This document shows positions 9,560 through 17,931 of a stretch of DNA of 57,038 nt, in pieces. Position 1 is the stretch's first letter, and each line of letters opens with the position of its first letter. The stretch is from assembly GCA_028823855.1 (NCBI GenBank), contig JAPPFL010000013.1, forward strand, positions 1-57,038. Direction: 5' to 3'. Under the pieces are notes generated by a model that saw nothing but the letters and a program-made list of their open reading frames with translations, had not been told where the DNA came from and did no database searches. The stretch comes from Albidovulum sp. (GTDB taxonomy: Bacteria; Pseudomonadota; Alphaproteobacteria; Rhodobacterales; Rhodobacteraceae). Both the position numbers and the translations under genes were made by a program.

Positions 9560-10342
9560 CTACGCCTCAACCTCCGCGACAACGAGTTCTGCTCCGCATT
9601 CCCGAACCTGTTCCGCCGCGGAATCGCTAAGCCCGCTGTCCGAAACAACCACGTCTATTTCATGCAGCGGGCAAACTTCGCAAAAGGCCGGATGCTCGAA
9701 TTTTGTGGAATCGGCCAGGACGGCGACGCGGCCCGCGCACTTGATCATCTGGCGCTTGATCGTCGATACCTCGACAGAGGTTTCCGACAACCTTCCATCC
9801 GCTACGGAATGGATGCCGACAAGCGCTATGTCGGCGTGCAGCTTGCCGAGAAAAGACGAAGCGGGCTCGCCAACGATCGTCGGCGACCCGAGGCGGAGCG
9901 TGCCGCCGAGAACGATTACCTGGATATTGGCGCGATTTGCCAGCGCTATAGCCACTTCCAGGTCGTTCGTGCAGGCCGTCACCGCCATGTCGCGCATTCC
10001 GACCGCCTTCGCCGCTTCGCGCACAGTCGTGCTCGAGTCGAAAATCACGCTCTGGCCGGTTTCGACGAGGTCTGCCGCGGCGCGGCCAATAGACATCTTC
10101 TCCGCCTGGAATGTGGCGGCCCTTAGCTTGCCGGGGGGCTCGAACGTGGTCAGCGGATTCGAATCCAGTACGGCGCCGCCGCGACTGCGCGTAATCGATC
10201 CGAGCCCGGCTAGGTGATCCAGATCGCGGCGCACGCTTGACCTGGAAGAACCGAGCATCGCGGCGATCTCCACTATCGACCCACCCCCGTGCTCTCGGAG
10301 GTACTCCAAAATGAGTTTTCGTCGCTGCGCCGTAATCATCAT
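9560..10342 (-). CDS. DeoR/GlpR-family transcriptional regulator
   Basis: Sugar-phosphate-responsive repressor, about 260 residues from the ATG at 10342 (the next ATG, 10339, is equally good). The N-terminal winged helix-turn-helix begins with the family signature ITAQRRKLILEYL and continues SIVEIAAMLGSSRSSVRRDL (22-41). The C-terminal DeoRC sensor domain shows VIFDSSTTVREAAKAV, the VIVLGGTLRLGSPTIVGEPA block and VAVLADSTKFEHPAF, all characteristic of the ligand pocket that binds phosphorylated sugars. It is divergent from the acid-sugar kinase at 10607 and is probably the local regulator of that operon, answering to a phosphorylated intermediate (inference). Confidence 0.92.
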   Translation of the reverse strand: MMITAQRRKLILEYLREHGGGSIVEIAAMLGSSRSSVRRDLDHLAGLGSITRSRGGAVLDSNPLTTFEPPGKLRAATFQAEKMSIGRAAADLVETGQSVIFDSSTTVREAAKAVGMRDMAVTACTNDLEVAIALANRANIQVIVLGGTLRLGSPTIVGEPASSFLGKLHADIALVGIHSVADGRLSETSVEVSTIKRQMIKCAGRVAVLADSTKFEHPAFCEVCPLHEIDVVVSDSGLSDSAAEQVRECGAELVVAEVEA

Positions 10343-10606
10343 CTCCACCAAATCAAAACCAATTTGCGCGGTCACCGCCAGCCACGCCAGCAGCCGCGTT
10401 CCGTACTACTTGGCGTACGTGATTGTCAATTCGGCCCCGCACGTAGTTCTAGAAGCAATGCGAACGGCCAGTCGACGCCAATCTCCATTCGCAATCGCGC
10501 TCCAAACACAATAAATATTTTCTCAAAATGTTCAACACTCTTCCATTTTGCGCCAATCTATGCCACGATTGCACGAGCTCTTGGGAATTTCCAAAACAGG
10601 TGTCGC
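10343..10606. promoter_or_regulatory. divergent control region of the acid-sugar locus
   Basis: A 264-base region between divergent DeoR regulator and kinase genes, AT-rich around 10500-10560. It contains CCAATTTGCG at about 10369 and a similar TCCATTTTGCG at about 10541; the first exactly matches one half of the inverted repeat at 14706 in front of the transporter genes. These may be operator half-sites for the DeoR protein. Confidence 0.35.
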
Positions 10607-11695
10607 ATGGCGGATCTAGGAATCCTGGCCGACGACCTTACGGGCACGCTCGATGCCGCGGCGCCGTTTGCGTCCGAGCGCGCTCCGGTGATAGCAGCCC
10701 TGTCCGAAGCGGACCTAGGCGCGCGCTTCGCAATTTGCACGTGCACTCGCGACGAACCGCCCGAGCGCGCGGCTTCTGCCGTCGCTAGAAACCTGCCGCT
10801 CCTTGCGGGCGCTAGAATCGCCTTCAAGAAGATCGATTCGCTTTTGCGCGGCAATACCGCGATCGAGCTTGCCGCGTGCGCGCGGTCGGGAATGTTCCGA
10901 AGAGTTATCATCTCCCCGGCGTTTCCCGTTCAGGGTCGCACCATGCGCCATGGCCGACTCCTGGTCAACGGTCGTCCGGAACCGGATTGCGGAACGCTCG
11001 CAAAAAAACTAGCCAGCGGGATGGTCAACGCCTGCTCCGTAACTCCGGCCGACCCCTGGCCGGATGCGGACGTCCTGCTCTGCGACGCAAATTCAGATCA
11101 CGACCTCCGGCAGATTGTCGCGCGGGGAAGAGCTCTCGCAGGGCCGGTGCTCTGGTGCGGTTCCGCCGGTCTTGCGCGCGCGCTTGCAATGCGCACGGGA
11201 CAAGTTGAACGAAAGCGGATTCCGGGGCTCGTGGTCATCGGAAGCATCCATGCCGTAAGCGCGGGACAGTCGGCGCGGCTCGCCCGGGCGCCCGGAACCG
11301 ACATTCTCGAGATTAGGAACCCGGGAGACCCCGTAGACGGCGACTTATCCTCCCGCTTTGCGGCCAAGCGCTTGGGATTGGTAGAGTTTCATCTGCCCGC
11401 GCTGCCTTCCGAAAAGGCCAGATGCGTCTACAGGGCGGTCTTCGAGAAGCTCGTAGCTCGGATTGCCGCGCCCAGCTGCATGCTTATCGTCGGTGGCGAC
11501 ACTGCCGCGCTGCTGATGGAAGTTCTCAAAGCAAGAGCGCTTTCCGTCGTAGGCAGTTGGGCCGACGGCATCCCGCTTTCCCGCATCAAGGGGGGCAAAT
11601 GGGATTGCGCGCTGGTCTATACCAAGTCCGGGGCCTTCCAGGGCTGCGGATTGTTCGAACGCATACTTGCCGAATGCTCCCGAAATGACAAATAG
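10607..11695 (+). CDS. Four-carbon acid sugar kinase (DUF1537 family)
   Basis: ATP-dependent kinase of the DUF1537 family (OtnK/DtnK/DenK group), 362 residues and so slightly short for the family (about 400-430). These kinases phosphorylate threonate, erythronate or their 2-keto derivatives. The N-terminal substrate domain shows ILADDLTGTLDAAAPFA and KKIDSLLRGNTAIELAA. The C-terminal nucleotide domain shows LIVGGDTAALLMEVL, WADGIPLSR and the TKSGAF block. The ATG at 10607 is chosen because MADLGILADDLTG is where the family begins; the frame is open further upstream without homology. It overlaps pdxA2 by 11 bases, and the pairing with PdxA2 points to a threonate/erythronate pathway in which the 4-phosphate is made first. 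Confidence 0.9.
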   Translation: MADLGILADDLTGTLDAAAPFASERAPVIAALSEADLGARFAICTCTRDEPPERAASAVARNLPLLAGARIAFKKIDSLLRGNTAIELAACARSGMFRRVIISPAFPVQGRTMRHGRLLVNGRPEPDCGTLAKKLASGMVNACSVTPADPWPDADVLLCDANSDHDLRQIVARGRALAGPVLWCGSAGLARALAMRTGQVERKRIPGLVVIGSIHAVSAGQSARLARAPGTDILEIRNPGDPVDGDLSSRFAAKRLGLVEFHLPALPSEKARCVYRAVFEKLVARIAAPSCMLIVGGDTAALLMEVLKARALSVVGSWADGIPLSRIKGGKWDCALVYTKSGAFQGCGLFERILAECSRNDK

Positions 11696-12734
11696 GCCGA
11701 TCGGAATCACTGCGGGAGATCCGACCGGGGTCGGGGCGGAAATCATTCTTAAGGCCCTGGAGCAGATATCGGCTCGGCGTCGCGGGCTTTGTACTGGAAT
11801 CTTGGTGTACGGATCGCTCCGGGTTCTGCGGGAAGCAACTGAACGAGACGGGCTCGACGCGCAAATCGTGGAGAGCGACAACCCTTCGGATTGGCCAAGG
11901 GTCTCGGTCATAGCCACGGGGGAGCCGGTCGGAGCGATCCCCATGGGAAGAGTTGCGGCGGAAGCGGGCAGGGTCGCCTTTTCGGCCATCGCCCGCGCGG
12001 TCAGGCATGCGATGGAAAGACGGACGCGGGCGATTGTGACTGCTCCCATTTCGAAGGAAGCGCTTAATCTTGCCGGCCACCGGTTTTCCGGACACACGGA
12101 ACTGCTAGCCAACTTGTCGGGCACGCGCGACATATGCATGATGCTCGCCCACGAAAATCTCAGGGTTTCCCATTTGTCGACGCACACCGCTCTCGCCGAC
12201 GTGCCCAAGCATTTGACAAAAGAGAGACTCGGGTGCGTCATCGACTTGACGCTCGATGCCCTTGGCCAGCTCGGGATTGACGAGCCGAAAGTGGCCGTTG
12301 CCGCATTGAACCCCCACGCCGGCGAGGGCGGGCTGTTTGGCTCCGAGGACCAGGAAATCTCGGCGCCGCTAGTCGAGCGGTACCGGAATCGCGGCTTTCG
12401 CGTCTCCGGACCGATCTCCGGGGACACCGTGTTCCTCCGAGCGGTTTCCGGCGAATTCGACGCGGTCGTGGCAATGTTCCATGACCAGGGGCACATACCG
12501 GTGAAGTTTCTCGGGTTTCGGATCGATCCCGAAAGCGGCCGTTGGCTAGGCATCAGCGGAGTCAACGTTACGCTTGGCCTCCCGTTTGTCAGGACATCGG
12601 TCGACCACGGGACGGCCTTCGATATAGCCGGAACCGGTGTTGCCTCGGCCCAAAGCATGATCGACGCGATCGATTTTGCGATTCGGCTGAGTTCACGCGA
12701 TAATGGGCAAAACGGTAGTGGACAACCCGAGTAA
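11685..12734 (+). CDS. pdxA2: PdxA-family 4-phospho-threonate/erythronate dehydrogenase (PdxA2 type)
   Basis: Homologue of 4-hydroxythreonine-4-phosphate dehydrogenase, about 349 residues. Next to DUF1537 kinases such proteins act as PdxA2: NAD-dependent oxidation of 4-phospho-threonate or -erythronate followed by decarboxylation to dihydroxyacetone phosphate. Family blocks are GITAGDPTGVGAEI at the N-terminus, TAPISKEALNLAGHRFSGHT, ALNPHAGEGGLFGSED, AMFHDQGHIPVKFLG and TSVDHGTAFDIAGTG; the His residues in the 2nd, 4th and 5th blocks are the metal ligands of PdxA. The ATG at 11685 fits the family start; an upstream TTG at 11667 is possible. Context rather than sequence favours the catabolic role over vitamin B6 synthesis. 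Confidence 0.9.
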   Translation: MTNRPIGITAGDPTGVGAEIILKALEQISARRRGLCTGILVYGSLRVLREATERDGLDAQIVESDNPSDWPRVSVIATGEPVGAIPMGRVAAEAGRVAFSAIARAVRHAMERRTRAIVTAPISKEALNLAGHRFSGHTELLANLSGTRDICMMLAHENLRVSHLSTHTALADVPKHLTKERLGCVIDLTLDALGQLGIDEPKVAVAALNPHAGEGGLFGSEDQEISAPLVERYRNRGFRVSGPISGDTVFLRAVSGEFDAVVAMFHDQGHIPVKFLGFRIDPESGRWLGISGVNVTLGLPFVRTSVDHGTAFDIAGTGVASAQSMIDAIDFAIRLSSRDNGQNGSGQPE

Positions 12735-12738
12735 AGCA

Positions 12739-13794
12739 ATGCTGAGAAATCCCGCGCAAGTCGAGTCCCTGGTGGCCGCAATATTCAGAGCGGCAGGGTC
12801 AAGCGGCGCCGAGGCGCGCACCATCGCCGAGCACCTCGTGGACTCCAATCTGGTCGGCCACGATTCGCATGGAATCGTTCGAGTGCACAAGTATGTCGAA
12901 TGGGCATCCGACGGTTTGGTGGTTCCGAATCGCCATGCGCAAGTCGTGCGAGACAGCGGCTCTGCAATTCTAGTTGACGGCGAGTTCGGCTACGGCCAGG
13001 TCATCGGGCGGGAAGCCATGGACTTGCTGGCTGAACGGGTGAAAAAGCACGGCTCGGTATCGCTCGCGATCCGCAATTCGGGACACCTTGGCAGAATAGG
13101 CGCATGGGCGGAACGGCTGGCGCGCGAGCGCATTGTCTCGGTTCATTTCGTGAATACGTCCGGATTCGGAATACTTGTCGCTCCGCATGGCGGATCGGAC
13201 CGGCGATTGTCGGCCAATCCGATTGCCGCCGGAACACCCACAATCGACGGCCCCCCGATTGTTCTGGACATGGCCACTTCGATTATCGCCGAAGGGAAAA
13301 TCCAGATGATGCGCAACAAGGGAGAACGCCTTCCCGCGAATTCCGTAATCGATGGATCCGGGGCTCCCACCACCGACGCCAACCTGTTCTACGCCGACCC
13401 GCCGGGAGCAATCCTGCCCGTCGGGGCGCACAAGGGATCAGGCCTGTCGTTTTTCTGCGAAGTCTTGGCGGGGGCGCTTACCGGAGGATTCGCCAGCAAT
13501 CCGGACAGCCCCACATGCCATCGGCTTGTCAACAACATGCTGTCAATCGCATTTGATCCGTCCACCTTTGAAAGTTCGGATTTCTTCATGGATGACGTGC
13601 GCCGGCTAGCTGAATGGGTCGGCGGTTCACCGCCCATGAAAGCGGGCGGATCAACTTTGCTTCCGGGAGAATTGGAGCGGCAAACGCGCGAGTCGCGCGA
13701 AAAGCACGGAATCCCGGTGGACAGCGTGACTTGGTTGCAGCTGGCGGCAACGGCGACCAGGCTCGGAGTTCCGGTAAGCGACTGCGCCCAGTAG
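12739..13794 (+). CDS. Ldh2/malate-type NAD(P)-dependent 2-hydroxyacid dehydrogenase
   Basis: Member of the malate/L-lactate/ureidoglycolate/sulfolactate dehydrogenase family (Ldh_2), 351 residues from the ATG at 12739; the ATG at 12703 adds 12 residues that do not match the family. It oxidises L-2-hydroxyacids to 2-oxoacids with NAD(P). Visible signatures are NLVGHDSHGIVRV, NSGHLGRIGAWAERLA (with the catalytic His) and SANPIAAGTPTIDGPPIVLD followed by MATS, the nucleotide region, plus GAHKGSGLSFFCEVLAGALT. It follows pdxA2 directly and probably feeds or drains the same acid-sugar route, for example by interconverting a sugar acid and its 2-keto form. The exact substrate cannot be read from sequence. 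Confidence 0.9.
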   Translation: MLRNPAQVESLVAAIFRAAGSSGAEARTIAEHLVDSNLVGHDSHGIVRVHKYVEWASDGLVVPNRHAQVVRDSGSAILVDGEFGYGQVIGREAMDLLAERVKKHGSVSLAIRNSGHLGRIGAWAERLARERIVSVHFVNTSGFGILVAPHGGSDRRLSANPIAAGTPTIDGPPIVLDMATSIIAEGKIQMMRNKGERLPANSVIDGSGAPTTDANLFYADPPGAILPVGAHKGSGLSFFCEVLAGALTGGFASNPDSPTCHRLVNNMLSIAFDPSTFESSDFFMDDVRRLAEWVGGSPPMKAGGSTLLPGELERQTRESREKHGIPVDSVTWLQLAATATRLGVPVSDCAQ

Positions 13795-13865
13795 GCAGGA
13801 TCGGCAAATCAAGAGATACGAGGGGAGTTGGGCCGCATGTTGCACGAAGGCGCGAGACTCTTGGT

Positions 13866-14215
13866 TTCTTGATTGATGAAGCTTTTGCGGACGGCAAGAC
13901 CGTCCGTCATGCGCGCAGCTCAACTACCGGCGCAGCAATTGCGGATGTCTCCGAAGCAAGTGGGCAAATGCGAAGCGCGCCTTGGCTGCGGCAAAGGCCG
14001 CGCGACCGGCATGGGGACGTATGCCGGGCACCGAACCCGCCGCGGCTGCGCGAAGAATCGCGGTTTTGACCGACCGCGAACGCGACCGCCCGGCCAACAT
14101 ACTGGCGGACGAGCAGGGCAAGCCGATCTCCAACGCGCGCGGCGAGGTCGGCGGCGACGCAGAGCGTTCCGAGTTGCGCTACGACAAATGGCCGCGCGGG
14201 CATTAGGATCCTGAC
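13866..14215 (+). pseudogene. N-terminal remnant of an aldehyde dehydrogenase
   Basis: A frame starting near 13866 reads FLIDEAFADGKTVRHARSST followed by GAAIADVSEASGQM, matching the opening of succinate-semialdehyde-type aldehyde dehydrogenases (IDG-W-DG-T--V-NPATGE-IA-V). Near 13980 the match moves to another frame: AAAKAARPAWGRMPGTEPAA, AARRIAVLTDRERD, then ANILADEQGKPISNARGEV (relatives: LTLEQGKPLAEARGEV). A stop follows at about 14204. The NAD-binding and catalytic Cys/Glu regions are gone. An ALDH at this position of an acid-sugar operon would have made sense; it has been lost. Confidence 0.65.
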
Positions 14216-14705
14216 GCCCGGCGGCCGGGCCGCGGTTGTCAAATTGACGCGAAGCTCCGCGTGGTTCCTTTGCCTTGAAGGAACACCCGAAAGGCGAGGC
14301 AAGCCGACTTTCCCGACACGCGGGGAGTTGAATCGCCCGGGCACTCGAAACATCGCGACGCGCCATTGCCAACTCAACAATTGGAAGCGAATCGCCTGCA
14401 GAGGTCAAAGCCGGCCCGAACGCGAATTTTCCGGATGCCCAGGACGCGCTTCCTCCGTGATCGGCAGCCTCAGCGCCGTTCCTCCTTGATTCGATGACAA
14501 TTGCGCAAGAGCGTACTGGAACGTTCCTGCAGAGTCCGCACACCCGAATCAGGGAGCCTAGCGAAGCGTCGTCGGGCGCGAATCGTCCGATTCGCACCCC
14601 TCCATCGGGAGCGATCCGGATCGATGACACGCCGTCGGAACCCGTTCATGCTGCCTAGACGGGCTCATCCACGACTATTTCGGTTCAGATTCGAAAAAAA
14701 TATTC
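14216..14705. other. gap with no recognisable gene
   Basis: About 490 bases after the aldehyde dehydrogenase fragment with no further family motif in any frame. It may be the unrecognisable rest of that gene, since its length would accommodate part of it. Confidence 0.4.
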
Positions 14706-14722
14706 CAATTTGCGTCAAATTG
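14706..14722. promoter_or_regulatory. perfect inverted repeat, candidate operator of the TRAP genes
   Basis: CAATTTG-CGT-CAAATTG, a 7+3+7 perfect inverted repeat 99 bases before the TAXI binding-protein start. The sequence TAGAAC downstream could be part of a -10 box. A matching half-site (CCAATTTGCG) lies in the DeoR/kinase intergenic region. Confidence 0.45.
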
Positions 14723-14820
14723 TGCTAGAACGGTTCTGGTCGAAGGGGAGGACAGGCGCAGCCTCCGCGCTGCGCCTGCGACCACTGCGGCCGAGACACC
14801 CAAATCATGGAGGCCGTCCA

Positions 14821-15822
14821 ATGGACAATATCACAAGAAGGGGAGCGATCGGCGGCGCCGCAGCGGCGACCGCTCTCGCCGCCACCGGAGTTCCCGCGAT
14901 CGCTGGAGCCCCGAAATTCGGCGACAAGACTTTCATTCGAATCGGCACTGCCGGATCCGGAGGCAACACCTACAGGGTGGGCGCCGGCATGGCGGCGCTA
15001 TTCAACGAAAAGCTAACCGACATTAAGTTGCAGACCTCGGTTCAGGCGACTGGCGGAAGCGTCCACAACATGGAACTGCTAGCCGACGGCGAGGTTGAAA
15101 TCGCCACGGCCGGCGGCTCCGTGGCACATCAGGCCTACAACAACGCGGGACGATTCGCCGAGCGCCCGATGGACCGCTACAAGGTCGTCCAGTTCGTCAG
15201 CAGCATCTATCCGAACCCGGTCTGGTTCCTGGCCATGGAATGGGCTCCGGAGATCAAGACGCTGCGCGACCTTCGCGGCAAGCGCGTGTCGATGGGGCTG
15301 GTTGGCAGCCAGGGCGAGGCGGTCTGGAACCAGATCATGGACATCGTCGGGCTGACCTACGAAGACGTGGACGAGGAATTCACCGTGCATCAGGCAGCCA
15401 TCGACCAGGTCCGGAACCGGCAGATCGACGCCGTCGTGATTCCGGACGCCGCCGGATCGTCTTCGATAGTTCAAATGATGGAGACGGGTTTTGCTCGGAT
15501 TCTGGACATGGACGACGACGTGATTGCGGGGATGACAGAGGACTCTCTGGACTTCCCGTACACGCAACCCGCCGGGTCGGTGCCCGGCCTAGACGAACCC
15601 CGGAAAACCTGGGCGTCGTCCGTTGTTCTGGTGGCCCGCGCCGACGTGGAGGAGGACTTGGTCTACCACATGATCAAGACCGTTTTCGAGAACATTGAGT
15701 TTCTTGAGAATATCCACCCGATCACGCGCTACTGGCGCACGGAAACGGCGCTGGACGGACAGACTGGAGCCTTGCATCCGGGAGCGGCCAAATACTATCG
15801 CGAAATCGGCTTGATGTCGTAA
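14821..15822 (+). CDS. TAXI-family TRAP transporter substrate-binding protein
   Basis: Extracytoplasmic receptor of a TRAP transporter of the TAXI class, 333 residues. The N-terminus has two arginines before a hydrophobic stretch (NITRRGAIGGAAAATALAAT), resembling a Tat-type signal. The mature protein starts with FIRIGTAGSGGNTYRVGAGM, the hallmark of the family, and continues with TSVQATGGSVHNMELLADGE and DLRGKRVSMGLVGSQGEAVW. TAXI receptors bring glutamate-like or other carboxylated solutes to the fused membrane subunit. The ATG at 14821 is chosen because of the TGGAGG site 7-8 bases upstream. Placed with the kinase/PdxA2 genes, it may deliver the four-carbon sugar acid, although such pathways are usually served by DctP-type receptors. 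Confidence 0.93.
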   Translation: MDNITRRGAIGGAAAATALAATGVPAIAGAPKFGDKTFIRIGTAGSGGNTYRVGAGMAALFNEKLTDIKLQTSVQATGGSVHNMELLADGEVEIATAGGSVAHQAYNNAGRFAERPMDRYKVVQFVSSIYPNPVWFLAMEWAPEIKTLRDLRGKRVSMGLVGSQGEAVWNQIMDIVGLTYEDVDEEFTVHQAAIDQVRNRQIDAVVIPDAAGSSSIVQMMETGFARILDMDDDVIAGMTEDSLDFPYTQPAGSVPGLDEPRKTWASSVVLVARADVEEDLVYHMIKTVFENIEFLENIHPITRYWRTETALDGQTGALHPGAAKYYREIGLMS

Positions 15823-15835
15823 CAGCCTGCGGGCC

Positions 15836-15864
15836 GCGGGCGCGGCAAAACGAGCCGCGCCCGC
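15836..15864. promoter_or_regulatory. strong stem-loop between TRAP receptor and permease genes
   Basis: GCGGGCGCGGC (15836-15846) pairs perfectly with GCCGCGCCCGC (15854-15864) around the loop AAAACGA: 11 GC pairs. No T-run follows, so transcription probably continues into the permease gene and the stem protects the upstream message or partly attenuates. Confidence 0.7.
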
Positions 15865-15912
15865 ACGCAACCCAATAAAGTATAAAGAATAAATCGGGGA
15901 ACGGTCGAAAGC

Positions 15913-17880
15913 ATGGCTGGCAGCGAGTTGCGGGCAGGGGGCACAGACGAGCAAGTCATCGATTTTGACAAACTCGGCGAAAGCCAGGCGCCGGAACGCC
16001 AAACCAAAATGCTCGACGGCATGTGGGCGCGCGTCGTTCTGGCCGTGTGCGTCGTGTCGTCGCTCTTTCATCTGTACACGGGCGGCTACAAGCTTCTTCC
16101 CGCAATGCAGCAACGGCCGATTCACCTCGCCTTCATGCTATTCCTTGCATTCATGCTGTACCCGGCCACGAAGTCGCGGCGCGACGATCCAATTCGGTGG
16201 CACGACTTCCTGATCGCGTGCCTCGCGGCTACGCCGGCACTCTACTTGGCATACTACTACGTGCCGATCGCGCGGCGCGGCGGCACGTTCGAGACCTACG
16301 AGGTCTGGCTCGCCGTGATCTTCTGCGCGTTCATATTCGAAGCGTGCCGAAGGACAATTGGCCTTTTGCTAGCCATTCTCGCCGGAATCTTCGTGGTCTA
16401 CACATTTGTAGGTCCCTGGCTTCCCGGCCTTCTCCAGCACGGCGGCTTCAGGTTCGGCCGCGTCGCCCAGCAGATGTATATGAGCGTGGAAGGCGTATTT
16501 GGCGTGGCTATCGGAGTGTCCGCCACGTACGTGTACCTCTTCATCCTGTTCGGAGCGTTCCTCAACAAGTCCGGTACGACGAAGCTGTTCGCCAACCTCG
16601 CCCTTGCCGTAGCCGGGCATACGCCCGGCGGTCCCGCCAAAGTAGGTGTCATTGCCAGCGGCCTAATGGGAACGATTCAAGGATCGTCGGCGGCGAATGT
16701 CGCAGCGACGGGCATGTTCACGATTCCCCTCATGAAATCCATCGGACTGCGGCCTCACTTTGCCGCGGCTGTTGAAGCCGTCGCCTCGACAGGCGGGATG
16801 TTCCTCCCGCCTGTCATGGGATCCTCGGCCTTCATCATGGCAGAGTATTTGAACGTTTCGTACGGCTATGTAGCGGTCGGCGCCATCTTTCCCGCCCTGC
16901 TCTATTACGCTGCGGTCTTTCTTCAGGTTCACATGCGGGCCAAGAAAGAGGGTCTTACCGGCATCTCGCGCAACAGGCTGCCTGCATTGAAATCGGTTCT
17001 CTTGACCTACGGGCACATGATTCTCCCCATCATCATTCTGATTACCATGATGACTATGAAGTTCACGGTGCTCTTTTCGGCCTTCTTCTCTATCATTTCG
17101 GTCGTCGTGCTAAGTTGGCTGCGCCGCGAAACGCGGATGGGGTTCCGGGAAGTCAAAGAAGCGCTCCAGCTCGGCGCCATCAACACGGTAAGCACGGCGA
17201 TGGCGTGCGCGGCCGTGGGTTTCATTGTCGGCAGCGTCGCCCTGACGGGTCTGGGGCTTATCTTCACCCAATGGATTGTCAATCTGGCAGGTGGCTGGGT
17301 ATTGCCGACTCTTTTGTTCGCGGCGGCCGCATCGCTGTTTCTCAGCATGGGGCTTCCGACCACCTCCGTGTACATCATCAGCGCAACTCTCGTCGCTCCC
17401 GCACTGGTCGAGATTGGCATAACGCCGCTTACGGCACATCTGTTTGCCTACTACTGGGGAGGCGTTTCCGCTATCACGCCGCCCGTTGCACTTGCCGCCT
17501 ACGTTGGCGCGGGCATTGCCGGAGCCCATATCATGCGGACCGGCTTCACCGCGATGAAGCTGGGAATCGCCGCATATCTCGTTCCGTTCTACTATGTCTA
17601 CTGGCCTGCGATCGTGCACTGGAACACGCATCCCCTCCTGGACGTGGCGTTTGCAATCGTCGGGGGCGCGGTTGCAATCTTCTGCATGTCGGTCGTGACA
17701 GAGCAGTTCCTCACGCGGCGGATTCCCCTCCACAAGGTTGGCCTGGCGGCAGCGGCCGTCGTATTGTGCATCAACCCCGAATACTGGACATCCGTGGTCG
17801 CCATGGCGATCGCGGCATACATACTGGCGAGCGAGATTGAACTCCGAAAGAGGATTGCGAGCTTGTTCGCAAGAGGCTAG
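15913..17880 (+). CDS. TRAP transporter, fused 4TM/12TM membrane subunit
   Basis: Inner-membrane protein of 655 residues in which the small DctQ-like and large DctM-like subunits are joined, the standard form for TAXI systems; it is a Na+- or H+-coupled symporter working with the receptor encoded just upstream. After a hydrophilic N-terminus (1-35) there are many hydrophobic spans. Family motifs are GLMGTIQGSSAANVAATGMF, IPLMKSIGLRPHFAAAVEAV, ASTGGMFLPPVMGSSAFIMA and, near the C-terminus, MGLPTTSVYIISATLVAPAL. About 90 bases containing the stem-loop separate it from the receptor gene. Confidence 0.95.
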   Translation: MAGSELRAGGTDEQVIDFDKLGESQAPERQTKMLDGMWARVVLAVCVVSSLFHLYTGGYKLLPAMQQRPIHLAFMLFLAFMLYPATKSRRDDPIRWHDFLIACLAATPALYLAYYYVPIARRGGTFETYEVWLAVIFCAFIFEACRRTIGLLLAILAGIFVVYTFVGPWLPGLLQHGGFRFGRVAQQMYMSVEGVFGVAIGVSATYVYLFILFGAFLNKSGTTKLFANLALAVAGHTPGGPAKVGVIASGLMGTIQGSSAANVAATGMFTIPLMKSIGLRPHFAAAVEAVASTGGMFLPPVMGSSAFIMAEYLNVSYGYVAVGAIFPALLYYAAVFLQVHMRAKKEGLTGISRNRLPALKSVLLTYGHMILPIIILITMMTMKFTVLFSAFFSIISVVVLSWLRRETRMGFREVKEALQLGAINTVSTAMACAAVGFIVGSVALTGLGLIFTQWIVNLAGGWVLPTLLFAAAASLFLSMGLPTTSVYIISATLVAPALVEIGITPLTAHLFAYYWGGVSAITPPVALAAYVGAGIAGAHIMRTGFTAMKLGIAAYLVPFYYVYWPAIVHWNTHPLLDVAFAIVGGAVAIFCMSVVTEQFLTRRIPLHKVGLAAAAVVLCINPEYWTSVVAMAIAAYILASEIELRKRIASLFARG

Positions 17881-17931
17881 GCAGGGCCGGCCTGCTACTA
17901 GCCCGGAAACCGCGAACTGACCGAACCGACC

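Noticed and set aside
9266-10126. 286-codon plus-strand frame
   Set aside because: It is the antisense shadow of the DeoR-family gene; no motif and high Arg content.
11345-12781. 478-codon minus-strand frame
   Set aside because: Shadow of pdxA2 and neighbours, with Ser/Pro/Arg bias typical of antisense frames in GC-rich DNA.
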